Assembly: GCF_000346465.2 (NCBI RefSeq)
Contig: NC_034010.1
Location: 14,423,248 to 14,487,247, forward strand
Source: Prunus persica
Lineage: Eukaryota; Streptophyta; Magnoliopsida; Rosales; Rosaceae
Length of the DNA: 64,000 bases
Direction of reading: 5' to 3'
In this document: positions 1-12,100 of the stretch, one piece after another
How the letters are laid out: each line of letters begins with the position of its first letter
How positions within the stretch are numbered: the stretch's first letter is position 1
Made by a program: the position numbers and the translations under genes
The notes under the pieces: model-generated
Seen by the model: only the letters and a program-made list of their open reading frames with translations
What the model was told of the DNA's origin: nothing
Databases searched by the model: none

Positions 1-184
1 GGGAAGACAACAAAAGGGCCAATAATTTATAAAAAAATTTGCCCAACGGACATGCATGAACAAAGATGATCCATCGCTTGTGCAAAAAGTTATCCATTTA
101 AATATGATAATGAAAAATCTTATGAAGCAAGAGTAATTTGTTAAATTTCAAATAGACGGGTTAGCGGTTTATTACTAACAACAC

Positions 185-690
185 ATATATTGTCTTTAAT
201 TTAACCACCTACAAAGCCCATTAGGTGTGAGGTTTTATCACAAAAAGCCACAGTGTTATTAAGAGTTGTGTCATTTATTATATATTATATTTAATTTAGT
301 CAAGCTTTCGATGTGGGATATTCTTCAACATGATCCTCACGTGGGATCACTATATAATGAGTCACACGTGTAGCTAAGTTCACATCGGAGTCAAGCATTT
401 AAGCCCAACATGTGAACACCACATGTCATGTAAGGGGTAAGGGTAAAGGCCCAGTAATTCAGGCCTAGTCAATTCAATCTGCTCTAATGCCATGTTAACT
501 TTCAGAGAGACAGGGCATTGGCCCACTATTAATAATACCGATATTGTCCGCAACTTAACCACCTACGAAACCAATTGAGTGTGACATTTTATTACAAAAA
601 GCCTGGGTGTTATTTATTAGAAGTGGTGTCATTTATTTGTATTTTATTTAGTCAAATTTCCAATGTGTAACTTATATTCTTCAACACAAT
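185..690 (+). repeat. Two direct copies of a ~160-bp repeat
   Basis: The copy near 185-345 and the copy near 541-690 share TTAACCACCTAC (201 and 555), CACAAAAAGCC/TACAAAAAGCC, GTGTCATTTATT and ATATTCTTCAACA, at an offset of about 354 bases. The intervening DNA contains TCACGTGGGATCACTATATAATG. This could be a decayed LTR or short terminal-repeat retroelement, but no primer-binding site or coding sequence was seen. Confidence 0.5.
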
Positions 691-1824
691 TTACTTCGTT
701 GAATCAATTTTCTACCAACCATTCATACATCAACAAAGGATCTTTGTGAATGATTACCTAATGTAGTCGAAGTTTAGTTCATGACACTAAATATCAATTA
801 GCTTAATTAATGCATGTTCATAACATCCATAAACAAAACAGAAGCAGAAGTGCGGTTTGTACTAAAGCCCCACTTCGGCTCAAAGCCCAAAAAGCCCATA
901 AATATTTTTTTAAATAAAAAAATATTTTTTTTATATCAAATAAATAAATAAACCAAACTATTTTTTTTTACAGCCTTGCAAGCGAAGGGTCAAACGGCCA
1001 TCCTCAAATCTGACCGTTTACCGTCTAACTTGGTAACAAGGGGATAATAAAAATCCCAATCATGCTTTTGTTATTTTAATTTTGTTTTTTGTTATTAATC
1101 TGCAGCCTCAATTGACCAAACTCGTCGCTACGCTTACTTGCCTTGTGGGTGAAGTATGTGACGGCAACGTATTCTTCACTCTATCTTTATTTCCTTTTCT
1201 GTACTGTAATTCTTTTTTGTTTTGCCAAAAAATTTCCTGCTCCACTTGCATGATTTAATAGGTACAAATCTTTTGTTGTTTTTTACTTTTACTTTTTACT
1301 TCCAGACGACAACTGTTTTTCGAGGACCACCTTCTCCAATATGGCAAAGGGTTTGTCTAACGTTAGAATTTGAAGTACAAGCTTTATCTATATTTATGTT
1401 TAAAAGGACAAATTGGACAAATCCAGGTTTTTTTTTTCCAGCTTTATATTCTGCAATTTAATTTCTAATTAGTAAAAAAAATATTGATACTTGGCATACA
1501 TGCACTTTCCATAGCATGCTTATCCATCAATTGTTGACCATTCCTATTTTGGATTAATTTTGCTTATAAGGATTGATGTGTTTAGATTTCTTACCACAAT
1601 TGCAGTAAGATTTGAATGTTGTATAAGAGAAAATATGAGTGATATGTGTTATGAAATGGTTAAGAACTATCTTTTTATCGTCATCTGAGAAAAATAAAAA
1701 TATAATTATTATATGTTTATATATTTATTAGGAATGTGGAAGAATTTTCTAATTGTCATGTGTTAGTAAACACATAAAGTAAGAATTTAAATCATTTCAA
1801 TACCCACATGTTATTAAACACAAC

Positions 1825-2015
1825 AGTCTAAAATATCGATAATATCGAGGATATTATCGTTTTTTTGGGGTAAGGATATTTTGGAACGTATCCATACACA
1901 TATCGTATAAATATCGATAATATTAAAAATATCAATGTCGATAATTTCTTTCACACTTTAGCAATATTTGGCCAAAATATCGCTATAATATCAATAATAT
2001 CAATAATATCGAGAT
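1825..2015. repeat. ATCGATA-rich low-complexity block
   Basis: The words ATATCGATAATAT, AATATCGAGG and ATATCAATAATATC recur many times. A second block of similar wording (TATCGATATCGATATT, ACTATCGATATTTAAG) occurs at about 10870-10970. Probably debris of one repeat family; no terminal repeats were defined. Confidence 0.4.
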
Positions 2016-3671
2016 GATGATGACAATGAAAAATTTGAAAAGTTATTTACACTAACACTCCCTGAAGTTTCATATGTTTTCACAAAACCCCCTTGAGTCT
2101 CAAAAATTACATGAACACCCTCTAAGATTTCAGTTTGTTTTCTCAAACATAATACTAAATTTTTTAATATGGAATTAAAATTGCAACCCAGTCTTAACCA
2201 CCCCTCCCCCTTATTTTTACTATTGTTGAAAAGGTTTATTTTGAAAAGGTTTTTAATTTTAGAAAATGTGCACAAGGTTTTATGCAACTGACGCGGGTTT
2301 CTATGCTGTGTGTGGTGGCAAATGGTGAAAGGACTGGTACACCAGCTGGGTTTTAAGTCACAGCTTTTGTGACCCCAATTACCTTGCAAAGATAAAATGT
2401 AATTTCTTTTCAAAAGTAAATATGGAATTTATCCATTTTAAAATAAATCACATACATTTTAAACTTTCAGAATTAGTATTTTATAAATCGAGAATAGTAT
2501 AAATTTCATAAATGGATAATTTTTTTTATTTAGCATCTATACAGATACGAAAATAAGTTTTACTAAATTTGTTTCGACTCTTAAGTTAACTGACATATAT
2601 GACGAGCAGGGTTTGCTAGGTTGGGCTCAGGAATTTTTATTTTTATTTTTATTTTTATTTCTCTTATAAATCCCGCATTCTAATTTTTTATTTATATATA
2701 TGAGAAATAGAAATGATAAGATTCAAACTTTTGCCAAAGAGGGTGGAGTAAGGTGTATGATCGTAGCTAGAGTAGGCGAATTAAAACTAGTTATGGACAA
2801 AGAATGCCAAGAAAATAACGATAATCACTATCTCACCGTAATGACATAAAACTACACTTTTGATGTATAACGACTTTTTAAAATTGAAGAAAAGTACACG
2901 CAGCAACTACCGGTAACTACTTAGCAAGAATAACTCATTGTATTTGTAACTATTATCTACTTGTAGTTGTTTTTTCTTATTTTAATTTATTTATGAAAAA
3001 TTTTGATGGTTTAAAAATTATAGAGTATTATTAACATAGAATAACGTCACCGTGGTACATGCTAACTTACACTATTATATTAATTCTAAAAGAATTAATA
3101 CAAATGACATTTTATTTTTAAAAGAACATACTAGCCTCTTGATACACGTTCTTAAAAGTTTTTAAATAAAATTAAGAAATAGGAAAAAAAGAGAGATAAG
3201 TTTCACCTCCCTAATCACTGTTTTGTTTGAACAGTTTCTTTAGCAAATGACATTTTAGGATGTTAAAACTTCAAAAATTTCACCAATTCTTAACAATTTT
3301 CTCTTTATAAATAATAGAAATGAAGGAGAAAATAAAACATAAAAATAGAAGTAAAAAAGAAATAAAAATTACTAGAATATTATATGACTTTATTGGGCTG
3401 ATATTTCCATCTGAGGAACTTGTTGTATAGGTAGGCACAATTTTCTGCCATTTCACTCAAACCAAACCCAAAAGCCATGACACAAATAAAAGGGAACAGA
3501 TCAGAATAAAAATTAAATCGAAAACAGTTTCTTGTAAACTAAGGCATTCCCATCATTTCTTCGACACCAATCAAAGCCCTATCGCTTGCTTTTCCTCTCC
3601 ACCAAATCCCCAGAAGCCTCCATATCAAGGACCAGACCAAAAACCAGACCCATCTCTGAGCTTTTGGACTC

Positions 3672-6600
3672 ATGGGTCGCGAAGCAGAGCAACCAAAAGC
3701 AATAGTACTCGCAGCCACAGCCCCAGCCACTCCGCCGCCAGCGCCAACGGCTTTGGCTCCAGGCTTCAGGTTCCACCCAACAGACGAAGAACTCGTCATT
3801 TACTACCTCAAGCGCAAGGTGTGTCGAAAACCCTTCAAATTCAACGCGATCTCCGAGGTCGACATCTACAAGAGCGAGCCTTGGGACCTCGCAGGTAATA
3901 CCCACCTCTCCAATTTTTATTATTTAAATTTATTTAAATTTTGTAACTGGGCTTTTTAATTTTTGTGTTAAATTTGCTTTTTATTGTGTTTTTTTTTTAA
4001 AGCTTTTGTTTGCTTAATGTTTGTGTTTTATAAGGAAACTTGCCTTATTATGTTTGTGGGTCTTCCGTGCTGATTTTTCGGCTGAGATAACGCTTGGAAA
4101 TTTTGTGCCTTTTTGGGCTTTTTTGGATTCTGGGTTGAAATTTTGGTTATTTATTGAATTTTTTACATGGGTTTTTAGATAAGTCGAGCTTGAAGAGCAG
4201 GGACCAGGAGTACTACTTTTTCAGTGCACTAGACAGGAAGTATGGAAATGGGGCAAGGATGAACAGGGCTACAAACCTAGGGTACTGGAAGGCCACAGGA
4301 AATGACAGGGCAGTCAAGCATAACGACATCACTGTGGGGATGAAGAAAACCTTGGTTTTTCATAGTGGCCGAGCTCCTGATGGCAAAAGGACCAATTGGG
4401 TTATGCATGAGTATAGGCTTGTTGATGAAGTATTTGAAAAAGCTGGGCTTGGTTCCATTCAGGTGAGGCCTTGGCCTAATTTTCGTTAGTGCTTTTATGC
4501 TATAAGCAACTTTTTTTGTTTATGAGAGAAATGCTGTTTTTGCACTTGTGTTATGCTAATTTTGGTTTGGTAATTATCAAAAGTTTTGGCATTGGAGCTG
4601 AATAGTTTATTTTAGTGAACTGCCGAACTTGGTTTATATTGTGTTACAATAATGTGAACTACTGAGATCCCTACCTACATTTTATTGAAGCATCCAAACG
4701 GTATTTTTATTTTAGTGTTGGCTATTGCTATCTTCTGGAGATTGATTCATTATTTTTGTTATCTTTTTACTTTGGGGGCTGCAGGATGCATTTGTGCTGT
4801 GTAGAGTATTTCATAAAAGCAACATAGGACCACCAAACGGGCACAGATATGCTCCTTTTGTTGAGGAGGAATGGGATGATGATGACAAGTTAACTTTGGT
4901 TCCTGGACAAGAGTCCCGAAATGAAGCTGTAGCTGGTCGGGATGCATTTATTATAGGAAATGGTCATGCTGCTTGTAGTGAACAAAATGCTCATGCTGCA
5001 TGTAGTGAACAAAATGTTCATGCTGCACGTAGTGAACAAAGTGGTCATGCTGCACGTAGGGAACAAAATGGTCATGCTGCATGCATTGAAGGAAATGATC
5101 ATGCTGCATGTAATGGAGAAAATGGTCATGGCACTTCCGTCCAAGGAAATGGTCATGGCACATCCGTCCAAGGAAATGGTCATGGCACTTCCGCCCAAGA
5201 AAATGGTCATGGCACTTCCGTCCAAGATAATGGTCATGGAACTTCCGTCAAAGGAAATGGTCATGCAACTTCATTCGTAGGAAATGATCATGGAACTTCA
5301 GTCGAAGGAAATGGTCATGACACTTCTGTCAAAGGAAATGGCCACGGCACTTCTGTCAAAGAAAATGGCCACAGCACTTCTGTCAAAGGAAATGGTCATG
5401 TTACTTCTGTTGAAGGAAATGGCCATGGCACTATAATTGGAGATGATCATGGAACCATTAATAAGGGTAACAGTCTGGAAATGGTGGAATATGGTCCTGA
5501 TGTGCACAATGCAGGAAATAATTTTGAGCAGGTTTGTGCTTTTCAGTTTATTTCTGTTTTCCTAAGTTTATTCACATAAATATTGGTGCTCTTTTATCGT
5601 GTAGGCTGAGTTTGCCCATCTGTTATGCAAATAGTGATTTCTCCACTTTATCATTAGTGTATCATGATGATTGTGATTGATAACAAGACAAACAACTATT
5701 CATTAGAACAACTCAATCAAAGCATGCAATCAACCAAATGAAGCATGCATATTGTTTTTGTTTTTGTTTTTGACAAACATGCACCTTGTTTTGATTGAAG
5801 GTCCTTAATTTAGGCAATATGGAATATTTAATCATTTGTAGGTATTAGAAATTTCAATGAAACATGCAAAATAATAAAATGAGGATTATACTGTATGCTT
5901 AGAAATGGGAGTAAACATCCAATATGCTGCACCAAAAGAAAGGATGTTACTACATACTCGGAAATGAGAATTTTTATTTATTTATTATTTGTTCCGTGGA
6001 CTGAATTCACGGATTGCTAATTCAACTTCTCAATCTTCTTGTGGATTGAAATTTTCTAAACTGAATCATTTATGTTTTCTTCTATGTATTTGTTCTTTCC
6101 TTGAAGAAGTTTTTCACAAAATACTGACTAATTTATTTAGATGATAACCTATGGCCCCCTTGTTTCTATGCCATCTCTAGATTTATCATTTTAAAGGTGT
6201 CATCATGATATCATTACAAACTGGAATTGTTACATAATTTTGAAATGGAAGTTTGGAAGACAATTTATGGAGGCTTCCTTATGTGGAAAAAGCTGCAATG
6301 ACTGCTTGATGAAATTGTAATTAGTCTGACAAGGTACTCTTTGAAGGATGGAGTATTCTATGTGTCCCTGGTTTGGAATTAGAACATGTGGTTTGTGAGA
6401 ACTTCCTATGATTATGTGGCTAGGGTTTTCTGTATTATTTGCCCTTGATTTAGGGTAACTATATTTTATGTTCCAATAATCAGCAACTGTTTTGACCGTG
6501 GTCTCTAAATGAATTGCTCTTCAGATATGGCTTATAATGTTGTATCTCCTATCGTGCTAGAATTTGGCAGTTTGAACTTTGAAGTCTTGGAGAGTTCTCT

Positions 6601-9182
6601 TCCGAAAAAGAAGAAGAAAGTCTTGGAATATTATTCTGTTTTATGGATCTGTGGCCTAAAATTGGTTTTTTTGAGGATAAGTAAAATAGGATGGTACTTT
6701 AGATTAGGGATTGCTGTAAAATAAGTAAAGTACCTTGAGAGAAAGATATCAGAAGGTGGTATAGTTAAAAACTCAGTAGGCTGTTGATTTTGTTGGATTT
6801 TATGTGAGTTAGGGATAAAGGGCAAGGATGTTGCTTGTTCTGTAGAGGAGCATATGCATTATTGGAAGGTTTATAGGTTAAAGTTTGAGATCAAGTTGTA
6901 GAAAGAAGTTGACAGCATTTCTTGCTGAAGGTGATAACAAAACGATGATTCTATTGACATAGACTGTAGCTTGTTGGAATTTTTGAAAGACCAGGTGGTG
7001 AGGAAGAACTCTTAGAGCATCGAAATGGTAACTACGATTTAGGTTCTGATCTGATGACTGTGGTGTTTGTTAACGATCTTTTAGCATAGGTGTTGGATTT
7101 ATGAGGCTTTTGCACAACAATCTATCTTCTTGATACCTAAGCAGGCCAAATGGTGAACATTCAAGTTTTGCAGTTCCCAATATTTTTTAGTATGCCAAAC
7201 AATTATTCTAGTTAATACCTAAGTCAACTTATGGATGGTACACCGAAGGAACTTAAGCTTAACCAGGCGATTGTTCAAGTCACTGGTTTACTAGTTCAAC
7301 CTGCATTCCTCTCTCCCCCTCTCTCCCCCTTATATCCTTATATCAGCAGGTGCCTGAAGCTGTGTTTTGCTGTAGATTGTGTTTCCATGTGTAGAGTCTT
7401 GATTTGGGAAACTATATCATGGCATATATGACTCGCCAGTCTATTTGTTTTCCACATGAATAAGGTTGTGTTTTTAAAAATCAGAAATATGGTTAAACTA
7501 AGGGATTGCCATACCCTGAAGAAAAGCCTGGGATGGTGACTATATGTCCATCATTTGTGCTCTCCTTTTCTTTTTGTGCAGAACTTTTGGCTTTCTTAAA
7601 CTTAATTAATATATCCTTAATCAGATTTTGACGGTCTTAATTAGCCCATTATGGTGAGTAGAAACATAAGGATCTCCATTGAACTCCAAGTATTAACTAT
7701 GATGTCCTTACATGGCTCTAGATAAAAATATTAGATAGAACTGAAGAAAAACAAAGAAAATTATTAGAAGGTAATTTTTACCACATGTTAAATGTTCTTT
7801 TGAGTTTTGTTTATTGCATTGGTCTGTAGAAATTTATGTGACATACAGCTGGAAATCATTAAATCCTAGCCTTAGAATAATATGAAACCAATTTTTATTT
7901 TTTTATTTTTATATTTTTATATTATTATTTTTAAACTAAAACCACTACTTAGATTGTTCATAATGCTACTTTCTGGCACTGACACCACAGTATCAGCTAC
8001 TGTAAGTTGTCTCTTTTTGACCTGTATATAGAAATCATGGATGCAAAAAACTGAATGAAAGACACATATGCCTTTCAAAGAACCATACTACCCGACCATA
8101 TTTCTGAGTATTGCAACTGTATTTCGAGACTCTTGAATCATTATAAATCTCTCAATTTCTTTTTTTTAACTCTATCTTTAAACTCTAATCTTTTGTTGAA
8201 ACTATCCTTGCTTGTGCAATTTAGATTTAGATTTACAGGTTATCATGTGTGCATCATATCAAAAGTTTATCATGTGAGTGAATATACACCAAAAGAAGTA
8301 GATAATGACATGCTATTATAAGCAACCAAAGTTGATATCATGTTATTTTGTGTACAACCAACCTGACCTGTTTGAAACATTCCCATTAATATTGTTCTTT
8401 TTTACAGTAGATCTGGGTTGTACGGCATATATGTTTGGACTGGTTTGTTCATTGTATTTGACTTGAAACTTTCCTTTGTATTTTGCAATTCACCATATAT
8501 CCACAATTTGCTTGTCTATCTTGGTTGCTCATTTCAGGATATTCAGCCCATCAGCAATGCTCTTGTGACTGATGCTGAACTTCCAACAGAGAATGAAAAT
8601 GATTTACCGCTTTGCAAGACAGAGAGAATGGATGATTATCCCATGACATGTGTGGTTAATCGGGAAGAGAGATTGGATGATTATCCATCACCAGGTCCTG
8701 ATGATGCACAACCCCTGCTATCTTTGTTTAATCGACATCCTGGGCAACTACGCCAGTATAAAAGAAGGCGGCATAATGATTCAAATTCTAACCATTCAAA
8801 TGCTTCTGACATTTCAAGTGGGATGACACATGACCCTTGCTCATCCACAACAACAACAGCGTCAACTGAGGCATCGATGACCACGACAACAAGAAATTTT
8901 CTGTCTGCACTGGTGGAGTATCAGCTGTTAGAATCCCTTGAACCCAAAGATACTACTCCACCACCACCGCCTGAATTCAGTGCTGCTTTGCTTCATTCAT
9001 CTGTGCCTCCTAGCTGCTTGAAATATGTAGAGACTCTGCAAAATGAAATCCACAAGATCTCTATTGAGAGGGAGACATTGAAATTTGAAATGATGAGTGC
9101 CCAAGCCATGATTAACATTCTTCAAGCACGAATCGATCTTCTAAACAAGGAGAATGAGGATTTGAAGAGGAACAATGTCTGA
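3672..9182 (+). CDS. NAC052-like: NAC-domain transcription factor, ANAC050/ANAC052-like
   Basis: Exons 3672-3894, 4179-4462, 4785-5531 and 8538-9182 join in frame at GT-AG sites and give 632 residues. The NAC domain (about residues 28-182) starts with [15 protein letters not shown] and continues through [52 protein letters not shown] and the exon-3 opening [16 protein letters not shown]. The tail has a basic [13 protein letters not shown] patch, Ser/Thr-rich sequence and a coiled coil with [20 protein letters not shown]. That tail matches ANAC050/ANAC052, nuclear DNA-binding proteins known to work with the JMJ14 H3K4 demethylase in gene repression and flowering control. The last intron is about 3 kb. 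Exon 3 carries a 19-unit, 9-residue repeat that I do not remember from the Arabidopsis proteins. The ATG at 3672 gives MGRE, as in that family. Confidence 0.9.
4959..5468 (+). repeat. Coding 27-bp minisatellite in NAC exon 3
   Basis: Nineteen successive units encode a 9-residue motif with consensus N-G-H-G-T-S-V-x-G; the first six units are an N-x-H-A-A-C/R-x-E-Q variant and one unit near the end is 8 residues. The array is 510 bases, all in frame with the NAC protein, and puts a histidine about every nine residues. Because the unit is a multiple of three, other frames on both strands also stay open, which produces several spurious overlapping frames here. Confidence 0.95.
5532..8537 (+). other. 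Long third intron of the first NAC gene
   Basis: A 3.0-kb intron with donor AG|GTTTGTG and acceptor TTTCAG|GATATTC. It holds AT-rich unique-looking DNA; no extra exon with NAC-like coding sequence and no transposon ends were recognised. Frames at 6509-6724, 7231-7431 and 8055-8321 look like chance. Confidence 0.7.
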
Positions 9183-12100
9183 GTCGCCTAGTGGTTCGTA
9201 GTCGTATGTACTCGTAGTGTTCTTTGTATGAGTTAACGGCCCCGTATGGGCCGTGTTGAACTATCTACAGTGAGTATGTTTTCCTTAATAGAGTCGGTAA
9301 CTGTCTGTTGTTAATTGAACGATGTTGTAAACTGTAGCAAGCTTGTTGTACCAGTAGCAAGCTGAACTATGTTGTATCTTTATGGGCTTGGATTAGCCTG
9401 TCATCGAAATCGGCAGTTTAGACCTGAATTATGTTAAATTTCAACCTTTTTGCCTTTGTTAGATAACCAAAGTATTTGTTTAGTCAGTGCATAGTTGAAT
9501 GTGGCAAGTACCACTCTTAGCTAATACCTCAGTTTTGCATAAGAATGACTTGGCAGTCTCTGTGCTCTACAATTAAATTAGGAGCAAGAGATTATCTGGA
9601 TTGTGGTTGATGGTATTATTCTGTCTAGAATGCTTTAGGGTCTGTTTGCATAACAATCAATATTGATAAACACTAAATTATTATACAAACGATTGATTAC
9701 TAATTGATTTGACAATTTCTATTTGCTGTGAGTAAATAAGATCTAAATTCGAACAAGAGAGGAAACAAATGAAACAACTTTCAAAAATTAAACGCTGAAA
9801 ACTCACTCACGCTCGCACACAGTGGGCTTCAAACCCCTCTCTACTCCGAAATCAGAAGCCACTTAACCACCACGTTGGTCATAACTTTGTGATTATAAAC
9901 TATGGAATCTAGTATATATATATTACTTACGAGCTGTTTTTCAAAATAGAAATTAACATAATTACTTATTGTTTTATATTGTTGATCAGTTACTTAATTA
10001 CTTAATATAATTTATTTCTTTTCTATTTAATCCATTTAATGTTATTGATTATTTTATTATTCATTATAAGTACTTACATTACTAAATTCTCCTTCAAATT
10101 GTTGCTTAATTACTTAAATCTCTATAATCATTTTCATTATTTACTATTTAATTATTCCTTGGATAAATTTATTTATGTTCTTAGTTCATTTTCAATCTTC
10201 ACTATTATTTTTTAAGCATGGTAAAGTGCCTAATTTTCATGAAAAACCAAATTGGTTTACATCTTTAATTATTTTTCAATTTTTGATAAACAATAAATAT
10301 AAGAACGCGTACCATGTTCAGTAAATAATGTGAAATAAATTGTTGCTTAATCACTTAAATCTCTATAATCATTTTCTTTATTTTCTATTTAATTCTTCCT
10401 TAGATAAATTTATTTATGTTCTTAGTTAATTTTCAATCTTCACTATTATTTTTTAAGCATGGTAGAGTGCCTAATTTTCACAACAAATCAAGTTGGTTTA
10501 CATCTTTAATTATTTTTCAATTTTTGATAAAATAATAAATATAACAATGCGTACCATGTCCAGTGAATAACATGAAATAAGGTTACTCATGTATCTTATC
10601 ATGCAATTTATAAAGTGTAAAATATTTTACTAAAAAATGATGAATAAATTACTAAGGGATGTTTAATTCTCTTTCATTAATTACTCCAAATTTTCTAAGT
10701 CACAGAGTTTGTCAACTTGCAATATAATCAACTTAAATCACTCAAACCCACTATGCAATGCATTTTCTTCCAATTTTTTGTGTCAAAATAATAGATGATT
10801 GACTAAATAAACTTCTTCTAAAGTTTCATTAAAAATTTCCATGTATTTATCACAATTTCCGTGGTTTTTATCCAATTTTTATCGATATCGATATTTTTCC
10901 GATATTTTCATTGATATTTCCATGTTTTTGAACTACCGATATTTCCAAAACTATCGATATTTAAGACCTTGGTCAGCTCCAAAAGATATATTTTGAAAGC
11001 AAGATCAGGGCTTGAGAGCTATTGTGTGGAGAGATGCTTGTGATAGAAGCCTTGGGTAGAATTAGTGCAAACTACGATTTAGAATTCCTATACTAGCTCA
11101 AGAACTATTTTGAAAGAAAAAAAAAAGGTGCAAACCTCGCTTAATTTCTTGGGTTGCTTGGATTCTATTAGGGATGACAATTTTTTCCCCAGGCTAGGGT
11201 TTTCAAGAGGCTTTGCCCCTAACAGGTCAAGTATGAAAGAAATCGAACGTCGTGGTGAGGCAAGGAGGGTATTCGAATCCCCGATCCAAATCCTTCCCAT
11301 TTAGAATAATGTTATTTATTTTTCATATGAATATATTGTATATTAGATTAAATTGGATTATATTATACTTTGTATTAAATAATACATTAAAAAAATTACG
11401 AGTGTATGTTGTCATAGTTGAACAATTTCTAACTTTTGTTATGGGGTTGGGGGAACTCATTCCCGAATGAAGGTGGGAATGGGGAATTCTCAATTTGAAT
11501 ATTGTAGATGGAGATAGAAACGTCATGCCTAGCTCCAATTCACCTCGTTCCTATGCCTACACCCTATGGGAAAATCAGATATATATAACTTGGACAAACA
11601 CAAGGAGGCTTTATATCCTAATGAATCTGGCCACGCCCCTAGGGCTGAATATTCTATTGAAATTTTTTGCCATGGGTTTGAAAAGAAAACCTCAAACCCT
11701 AAACCAAAAATTCATGCCTATGCGAATAATTGTGCATCAAATACATTCCCAAATCATGATAGAAAAATTCCAAAGGTGGCTAAGGGTATGAGATTCCCTC
11801 ATATGAGGGTTTGACAAATCCATGTGGCAGGTTTCATATTCCAATCACTCGTTTTACCAAACATGGGAATAGTTTCACACAACCTTTCTCAAGACTTCTA
11901 ATCAGAAAACCAAAGGGAAAATATGTTTTCCCTTTAGCATGTAAAAACAAAAACAAAGAAGAAAAAAAATGCACATTTTGGCCAAAATTAGGCATAATGT
12001 ATTTTCTTTACCATTGAGAAATGTTGTTTTGACACGCATATCAATTTGAAGTTCAAATCATATGCTATTTCATTAGAATCTACGTACTTCTTCAATATGA

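Larger units (their letters stand above)
1..3671. other. AT-rich intergenic region with repeat debris
   Basis: No gene is supported here. The stretch holds two related copies of a ~160-bp sequence (near 185-345 and 541-690), a block rich in ATCGATA-like words (about 1825-2015), a short run of TTTTTA units (about 2635-2660), and a piece near 2050-2150 that resembles the arm of an inverted-repeat element. Short open frames (for example 1222-1461 and 2000-2413) are in low-complexity AT-rich sequence and match no family I recognise. The upstream region of the first NAC gene lies at the right end. Confidence 0.6.

Noticed and set aside
4959..5468. Regular short repeats that could look like a CRISPR array
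   Set aside because: The units abut without unique spacers and form an open reading frame in a plant gene.
4890..5507. Several overlapping open frames on both strands
   Set aside because: They are side effects of the 27-bp in-frame repeat, which keeps other frames open. Only the NAC frame fits splice sites and the domain.
6509..8321. Possible extra exons in the long NAC intron
   Set aside because: The frames are low in complexity, are not conserved with ANAC050/052, and the known exons already join in frame.
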